In this document: piece after piece, positions 59,479-64,000 of the stretch
Numbering within the stretch: position 1 is the first letter of the stretch
How the letters are laid out: each line of letters opens with the position of its first letter
Assembly (NCBI RefSeq): GCF_011761235.1
Contig: NZ_JAAOYW010000002.1
Span: 930,001 to 994,000 of the forward strand
Reading direction: 5' to 3'
Origin: Frigoribacterium faeni
Lineage (GTDB): Bacteria > Actinomycetota > Actinomycetes > Actinomycetales > Microbacteriaceae
Length of the DNA: 64,000 nt
Notes under the pieces: model-generated
What the model was told of the DNA's origin: nothing
The model's database searches: none
Seen by the model: only the letters and a program-made list of their open reading frames with translations
Program-made: the position numbers and the translations under genes

Positions 59479-60363
59479 TCAGCCGGCGTTCGGCAGGCGC
59501 ACCTCGACGGCCCCGTCGACGACGCGCGTGTCGAACACGGGCTGCGGCGAGGTCGCCGGGCCGTGCACGACCTGGCCGGTGCGCATCGAGAAGACGCTGT
59601 CGTGCCACGGGCACGAGACGCAGGCCTCGCCCGGACGCCCCGCGTCGAGCACGACCTCGCCCTGGGAGAGCGGCCCCGACAGGTGGCTGCAGACGCTCGA
59701 GAGCACGTCGACCTCGTCGCCGCGGCGCAGCGCGACCAGGGGCTCGCCGTCGACCTCGAGCGCGGTGAGCTCGCCCTCGGGCAGCGCGTCGAGCCGCGTC
59801 ACGGCGTGCCAGCCGGGGCTCACGAGGTGCGGGACGTCCTCGGCGTGGTTCGCCCCGAGCGCCTGCCGGTAGGCGAGGTGCCCGCCGATGAACCCTCCGA
59901 GCCCGACGGCCCCGAGCCCCGCCAGCCCGAGCAGCTTCGCGCTCGCCTGTCGGCCCCGCACTCGCTGCAGGTACGAGGCCCCGTAGAGCCCCGTCGCCAC
60001 GAGGTTCGCGACGGAGTGCACCAGGCCGGTGCGCTTCTGCTGCTCGTGCGCCGCGGCCCAGTCGACGAAGCCGGCGAGGGCGGCGGGCGCCACGGCGAGC
60101 ACCCCCACCCCGACCAGCGCCTGCGACGCCTTCTCCTGCCCGGGCATGAAGTCGAGCACGGCCGAGCTGATCCACGCGCCCGTCGGCACGAGGACGAGCA
60201 CCGGGTGCAGGGGGTGGCCGGCCGGGACGCCGTGCAGCAGGTCCTTGAGGCCGCGCGGCCTGACGACCGCGTCGACGACGCCGGCGACCCTGTCGATCAG
60301 CGGGTCGAGCCCGGACGCGTTCTCGACGGCGGTCAGCGCCTCGACGATGCTGAGTTCTCGCAT
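59479..60363 (-). CDS. DUF2231 membrane protein fused to a Rieske [2Fe-2S] domain
   Basis: A 294-residue protein. The N-terminal half is a four-span DUF2231-type membrane region with HGVPAGHPLHPVLVLVPTGAW. The C-terminal ~110 residues are a Rieske domain whose cluster ligands are C225 and H227 (VCSHLSG) and C251 and H254 (CPWHDSVF). It would carry electrons at the membrane, with an unknown partner. AGAGGAG precedes the ATG. Confidence 0.9.
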   Translation of the reverse strand: MRELSIVEALTAVENASGLDPLIDRVAGVVDAVVRPRGLKDLLHGVPAGHPLHPVLVLVPTGAWISSAVLDFMPGQEKASQALVGVGVLAVAPAALAGFVDWAAAHEQQKRTGLVHSVANLVATGLYGASYLQRVRGRQASAKLLGLAGLGAVGLGGFIGGHLAYRQALGANHAEDVPHLVSPGWHAVTRLDALPEGELTALEVDGEPLVALRRGDEVDVLSSVCSHLSGPLSQGEVVLDAGRPGEACVSCPWHDSVFSMRTGQVVHGPATSPQPVFDTRVVDGAVEVRLPNAG

Positions 60364-60498
60364 GGCTGCTCCTCTGGCGCGGGCTCCCGTGCCCGCCCGC
60401 GGTCGTGGTCGCGGTGATCTGCCGAGTGTCGTCCGCGGGAGCACGTGCGGGCCGTTCCGCACCAGGGGGTTGCGCACGGGGTGCGCGACGTGTGAAGC

Positions 60499-60540
60499 AG
60501 GAGGCGCGGGTCGGCCTGCGAGGACCGGCCCGCGCCTCCT
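60499..60540 (-). terminator. GGAGGCGCGGG-stem terminator after the 61030 lipoprotein gene
   Basis: AGGAGGCGCGGGTCGG pairs with CCGGCCCGCGCCTCCT (one mismatch), 8 bp beyond the stop of the lipoprotein gene transcribed leftward. Confidence 0.65.
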
Positions 60541-60547
60541 TCGCTCG

Positions 60548-61030
60548 CTAGCGGGCGGTCTCGCCGGCGTCCGCGATGCAGCTGAGGGCCTGCTGGCCGG
60601 CGTCGGACTCCTCGGCGGTGGACGCGTCGGACGCGACGGGCCACGTCGACGACGACTGCGCGTCGTCGTTGACCGACTCGAAGGTGCCGTCGAACTCGTC
60701 GGACTCGACGTCGCCGGTGGTGGTCCACAGGCCCACCGTGTCGCTGAGGACGTTGTTCTCGCCGACCGGCGCCGCGACGTACCAGGTGCCGTCGTCCTCG
60801 CGGGCGTAGGCGAGCAGCACGTCGTCGTCGACCTCGTCGCCGAGGGCGTTCAGGGCGCTGTCGAGCACGCGGGTGCAGTCGACCTGGTTGGCCTGGGCGG
60901 GGCTGGTCGCCGTCTTCTGGTCGCCGGGCACGTCGCCGGCCGGGTCGACGACCTGGGCGCCGCCCGTGCACCCCGTCAGCGGCAGCAGCATGAGGGCGGC
61001 GAGGGGGAGCAGCGTCTTCTTCGTGATCAT
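60548..61030 (-). CDS. Putative lipoprotein
   Basis: A 160-residue lipoprotein with lipobox LTGC (Cys 21) and an acidic Ser/Thr-rich mature part with two cysteines (QVDCTRV and LSCIADAG) likely paired. No family recognised; small DUF-type secreted proteins of actinobacteria look similar. TACGGT is 6 nt before ATG (leaderless). Confidence 0.72.
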   Translation of the reverse strand: MITKKTLLPLAALMLLPLTGCTGGAQVVDPAGDVPGDQKTATSPAQANQVDCTRVLDSALNALGDEVDDDVLLAYAREDDGTWYVAAPVGENNVLSDTVGLWTTTGDVESDEFDGTFESVNDDAQSSSTWPVASDASTAEESDAGQQALSCIADAGETAR

Positions 61031-61161
61031 GGGGCGACCGTACGGCGAGGGGAGCCGGGCCGTCCGCATTCACAGCAGGTCGTGCCCTGCGGCCGCCTGA
61101 CCGGGGTCGGCGGGCGGGCGGAGACCCGGTGAAGAGGACCGGACGAGGAGGTGCGGGTCGC

Positions 61162-61167
61162 TATAGT
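61162..61167 (+). promoter_or_regulatory. -10 box of the tRNA-Gly transcript
   Basis: TATAGT, a good -10 box, lies 43 nt before the tRNA. The -35 region is unclear. Confidence 0.5.
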
Positions 61168-61210
61168 GGGGACGTCCCGCTCTCGAGCGGACCGGCCGCC
61201 TGGCGGCTGC

Positions 61211-61281
61211 GCGAGTGTAGTTCAATGGTAGAACTCCAGCTTCCCAAGCTGGTAGCGCGGGTTCGATTCCCGTCACTCGCT
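61211..61281 (+). tRNA. tRNA-Gly (anticodon CCC)
   Basis: A complete 71-nt cloverleaf is seen. The acceptor stem is GCGAGTG/CACTCGC, the anticodon stem CCAGC/GCTGG with loop TTCCCAA (anticodon CCC), and the T arm CGGGTTCGATTCCCG. CCA is not encoded. The start codon of the next gene follows 4 nt after the discriminator base. Confidence 0.95.
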
Positions 61282-61285
61282 CCCC

Positions 61286-62743
61286 GTGACGACATCACCT
61301 GCCGCCGACAGCGGCCCAGCGACAGACCGCGCCCGACACGACGACAGTGCCGCGCGCCGCCCCGCCCTGCCCGCGCTCACCCGCGGCCCGCACAGCCGCC
61401 GCCTGGGCCGCGTCGCGATCGTCGCCACCTTCGGCGGCCTGCTCTTCGGCTACGACACCGGAGTCGTCAACGGCGCCCTCGACTCGCTCGAGCAGGGCCT
61501 CGGCCTGACGCCGGCCACCGAGGGCGTCGTGGTCTCGGCGATCCTCGTCGGCGCGGCCGTGGGCGCGTTCTTCGTCGGGCGCGTCTCCGACGCGATCGGC
61601 CGCCGCCCGACCATCCGGGCGCTCGCCGTCCTCTTCTTCGTCGCCGCCCTGGCCTGCGTGGTCTCGCCGACGTGGGAGTTCCTCGCGGCTGCCCGCTGCC
61701 TCCTCGGCGTCGCCGTCGGCGGGGCCTCGGTGACGGTGCCGGTGTTCCTCGCCGAGCTGGCGCCCACCGAGCAGCGCGGCGGCCTCGTCAGCCGCAACGA
61801 GCTGATGATCGTCTCGGGGCAGCTCGCCGCGTTCACCATCAACGCCGTGATCGGCAGCGTCTGGGGCCAGCACGACGAGGTCTGGCGGTTCATGCTCGCC
61901 GTCGCCGCGCTGCCCGCGATCGCCCTCTTCGTCGGCATGCTGCGCGTGCCCGAGAGCCCCCGCTGGCTCATCTCCAAGGGCCGCGACGACGAGGCGCTCG
62001 CCGTGCTGCGGCAGATCCGCGCCCACGACCGGGCCGACGCCGAGATGGCCGAGGTGCGTCAGCTCGCGGCCCAGGGCCAGGAGGCGGCACGGGCCCGCCT
62101 GCGCGACCTCGTCGCCGCGCCGTGGCTGCGGAGGGTGCTCGTGGTCGGCGTCGGACTGGCGATCGCCCAGCAGCTCACCGGCATCAACTCGATCATGTAC
62201 TACGGCACGCAGGTGCTGCAGCAGTCCGGCTTCTCGCAGTCGGGCGCGCTCGTCGCCAACGTCGGGGCCGGCGTCGTCGCCGTCGCGGCCATGCTCGTCG
62301 CCCTGCGGGTCATCGACCGCGTGGGCCGCCGCACGATGCTCATCGTCGGCTTCGCGGGCATCGCCGTGTTCCACCTGCTGATCGGGCTGTCGTCGGTGCT
62401 CGTGCCCGAGGGCACCGCCCGGGCCGTCGTCGTGCTGGTGTTCGTGATCTGCTTCGTCGGCACCATGCAGGGCACCATCGGCCCGCTCGTCTGGCTGATG
62501 CTGTCCGAGATCTTCCCGCTGCGACTGCGCGGCGTCGGCACGGGGGTCACCGTGCTCGTGCTCTGGTCGACGAACTTCCTCGTCAGCCTCACGTTCCCGA
62601 TGCTGGTCGCCGGCATCGGCATCTCGACGACCTTCTTCGTCTTCGCGGTGCTGAACGCGGCCTCGCTCGTCTTCGCGATCACGCGCGTGCCCGAGACGCG
62701 CGGCCGCTCGCTCGAGCAGCTCGAGGAGGAGCTGCGCGGCTGA
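61286..62743 (+). CDS. MFS sugar porter family transporter
   Basis: A 485-residue, 12-span sugar:proton symporter of the XylE/IolT group. Signatures: GGLLFGYDTGVVNGAL, GRVSDAIGRRP, PESPRWLISKGRDDEA, QQLTGINSIMYYGTQVL and the C-terminal PETRGRSLEQLEEEL. The GTG start is the only in-frame initiator after the last upstream stop (TAG at 61253, inside the tRNA) and has no Shine-Dalgarno. It begins 4 nt after the tRNA, so processing of a joint transcript would leave a near-leaderless mRNA. The sugar is unknown (pentose, hexose or inositol). Confidence 0.92.
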   Translation: MTTSPAADSGPATDRARHDDSAARRPALPALTRGPHSRRLGRVAIVATFGGLLFGYDTGVVNGALDSLEQGLGLTPATEGVVVSAILVGAAVGAFFVGRVSDAIGRRPTIRALAVLFFVAALACVVSPTWEFLAAARCLLGVAVGGASVTVPVFLAELAPTEQRGGLVSRNELMIVSGQLAAFTINAVIGSVWGQHDEVWRFMLAVAALPAIALFVGMLRVPESPRWLISKGRDDEALAVLRQIRAHDRADAEMAEVRQLAAQGQEAARARLRDLVAAPWLRRVLVVGVGLAIAQQLTGINSIMYYGTQVLQQSGFSQSGALVANVGAGVVAVAAMLVALRVIDRVGRRTMLIVGFAGIAVFHLLIGLSSVLVPEGTARAVVVLVFVICFVGTMQGTIGPLVWLMLSEIFPLRLRGVGTGVTVLVLWSTNFLVSLTFPMLVAGIGISTTFFVFAVLNAASLVFAITRVPETRGRSLEQLEEELRG

Positions 62744-62783
62744 GGCGCGGCGCTGCGGGCTGTTGCCGCCTGCTGCCGCCTGC

Positions 62784-62855
62784 TCGAGGGCGGGTGTTCC
62801 GGGCCGAGGGCGGGTCGGCGGCGACCCGCCCTCGGCCCGGAAGACCCGCCCTCGG
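62784..62855. repeat. 72-nt hairpin (family G, copy 2)
   Basis: Same 72-nt length and the same doubled constant block (CGAGGGCGGGT) as at 38882, with loop GGCGGC. It lies after the sugar porter gene and may also terminate it. Confidence 0.86.
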
Positions 62856-62964
62856 CTCGGCTCGGGCCCTTGCCCGACCCGCACGGGGCTCGTAGGTTCA
62901 GGGCAGGCCGTCGGCGTCCTCGGGCGCGGCGGACGGACCTGCCCGCCCCCTGGAAGGACCCTCG

Positions 62965-63735
62965 ATGGACATCCTCTTCGTGCACGGCGCCCTGGTGCGC
63001 GACGGCCAGTGGTGGTGGCGGCCGACCGCCGAGCTGATGGAGGCGCAGACCGGCGTCCGCAGCCGCTCCCTGGCCCTGCCCTCGTGCGGCGAGCGACCGG
63101 CCGACGGCCGCCGCGACACGAGCATCGGCGCGGGCGCGGGCGCGGGCGCGGTCGCGGGCGCGGACACCGCCCCCGACGCACCCGCGACGGGCCTCGTCGC
63201 CGACGCCGCCGCCCTGCGCCGGCTCCTCGACGAGACCGACGAGGCGATCGTGGTCGCGCACTCCTACGGCGGCACCGTCCTGGCCGAGGCCGGTGCGCAC
63301 CCGGCCGTGGCGCACCTCCTGCTCGTCTCGTCGTACCTGCCCGAGGTGGGGCTCTCGCAGGGAGCGGTCATGGGCGGCGAGGCCGATCCCGTGCGCATCG
63401 CCGACGCGGGCGACGGACGCCTCGGCGTCGCGGGCTACGACGCGGACTCGTTCGGGGCGCGGTTCCTGCAGGACGGCACGCCCGAGCAGCAGCGCGAGGC
63501 CTTCCGCCGCGTGACGACGCAGGACGCCGCCTCGTTCGGGACGCCCACCACCCGGGCCGGCTGGCAGGGCGTCGACTCCACCTACCTCGTCTGCGTCGAC
63601 GACCGCAGCACCTCCGTCGCCCTGCAGCGCGAGCACGCCGCGCGTGCCACGCGCTCGGTCGACCTGCCCACCGGGCACCACCCCTTCGTCACCCGGCCCG
63701 ACCTCGTCGTCGAGCAGCTGAGGGCGTTCGTGTGA
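62965..63735 (+). CDS. Alpha/beta hydrolase
   Basis: A 256-residue esterase-like alpha/beta hydrolase. LFVHGALVRDGQWWW is the oxyanion region, the nucleophile Ser is in VVAHSYGGTVL, and the catalytic His is probably in TGHHPFVTRPD. Residues ~55-66 (GAGAGAGAVAGA) are a hexanucleotide-repeat insertion. GGAAGGAC precedes the ATG. Its stop overlaps the next gene's GTG. Confidence 0.88.
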   Translation: MDILFVHGALVRDGQWWWRPTAELMEAQTGVRSRSLALPSCGERPADGRRDTSIGAGAGAGAVAGADTAPDAPATGLVADAAALRRLLDETDEAIVVAHSYGGTVLAEAGAHPAVAHLLLVSSYLPEVGLSQGAVMGGEADPVRIADAGDGRLGVAGYDADSFGARFLQDGTPEQQREAFRRVTTQDAASFGTPTTRAGWQGVDSTYLVCVDDRSTSVALQREHAARATRSVDLPTGHHPFVTRPDLVVEQLRAFV

Positions 63736-64000
63736 GCGCGGCGGACCGCGGCCGCCCGACCGACGGGCGGCGCGCGAGGACCGAGGCCGAGGAGGCGGGC
63801 GCCGGCCGGGCGGGGACGTCCGGCCCCCAGGGCCCGCCGACTCCGCAGGCTCCGCTGGCCCCGGAGGCTCCGCTGACGCCGGCCCCGGCCCCGGCCCTGA
63901 CCCCGATGTCGGGGTCGACCCGCACGACGCTGGTCGCCGGCGTGCTCGTGGGGCTGTCGGCGGTGCTCGCCCTCGTCGGCCTGGCCGCCGCCTCCTCGCT
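63732..64000 (+). CDS. N-terminal part of a membrane protein (partial)
   Basis: A GTG overlapping the preceding TGA (GTGA) opens a frame that stays open to the right edge. The ~60 N-terminal residues are Pro/Ala/Gly-rich and cytoplasmic in character, followed by a hydrophobic segment (LVAGVLVGLSAVLALVGLAA) just before the edge. The overlap suggests translation coupled to the hydrolase. Family not recognisable. Confidence 0.6.
   Translation, partial: MSAADRGRPTDGRRARTEAEEAGAGRAGTSGPQGPPTPQAPLAPEAPLTPAPAPALTPMSGSTRTTLVAGVLVGLSAVLALVGLAAASS

Overview
The window is very G+C-rich and reads as the chromosome of an actinobacterium, most likely a member of Microbacteriaceae. The pointers are the codon usage, an IdeR/DtxR-type iron box, many TAnnnT boxes placed so that transcripts start on the start codon (leaderless), Asp23/Gls24 genes beside an ECF sigma factor, DUF1992 and DUF3817 genes, and a secreted AroQ-type chorismate mutase. 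I cannot name genus or species. No phage, insertion sequence, CRISPR array, rRNA or plasmid gene is visible; one tRNA (Gly, CCC) is present.

Layout. 0.5-4.7 kb: a four-gene siderophore uptake operon on the minus strand under an iron box. 5.3-11.4 kb: transketolase, a ROK regulator and an ascorbate-family PTS (EIIA, EIIB, EIIC), probably one sugar-acid catabolic locus. 11.4-12.4 kb: a dense repeat block containing a 443-bp tandem duplication. 12.5-22 kb: TerC, SRPBCC, DUF1992, NlpC/P60, SulP with divergent MerR, GH6 cellulase and M23 peptidase. 22-33.5 kb: LysR/EamA pair, GNAT, ScbR-like TetR, a histidine kinase/response regulator/exported protein module, Mn-type superoxide dismutase, and a molybdopterin (sulfite-oxidase-like)/flavin reductase pair. 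33.5-44.3 kb: a 115-bp tandem repeat array, small membrane proteins, CopB-type copper ATPase under a CsoR-like operator, TspO, aldo/keto reductase, AraC, secreted chorismate mutase, dCTP deaminase and quinone oxidoreductase. 44.3-48.8 kb: Asp23/ECF-sigma stress module, a CBM2-FN3 protein and an AA10 LPMO. 48.9-64 kb: uronate-dehydrogenase-like enzyme, a four-copy palindrome array, CsbD, aldo/keto reductase, several small membrane or lipoproteins, acetyltransferases, a carbamoyltransferase, M19 dipeptidase, DUF2231-Rieske protein, tRNA-Gly, a sugar porter and an alpha/beta hydrolase. The genes fit a free-living or plant/soil-associated bacterium that scavenges iron and degrades plant polymers (GH6, LPMO, CBM2, uronate oxidation, sugar uptake).

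The most unusual content lies between the genes. At least seven families of long, strictly length-conserved palindromic elements are interspersed here: 81, 72, 70, 65, 64 and 58 nt (two different families are 58 nt). One set is an asymmetric 81-nt element with ends GCAAATGCCGACC, nine copies in all, four of them in a 134-bp-period array. Another group shares a 'constant-middle-constant-loop-constant-middle-constant' hairpin design. A ~200-bp run of almost pure G/C at 37.6-37.8 kb sits exactly between the arms of one such hairpin and looks like a sequencing or assembly artefact caused by it. A separate short motif, GGAGGCGCGG, recurs in terminator-like hairpins and inside coding sequences. No enzyme obviously responsible for spreading these elements is encoded in the window.
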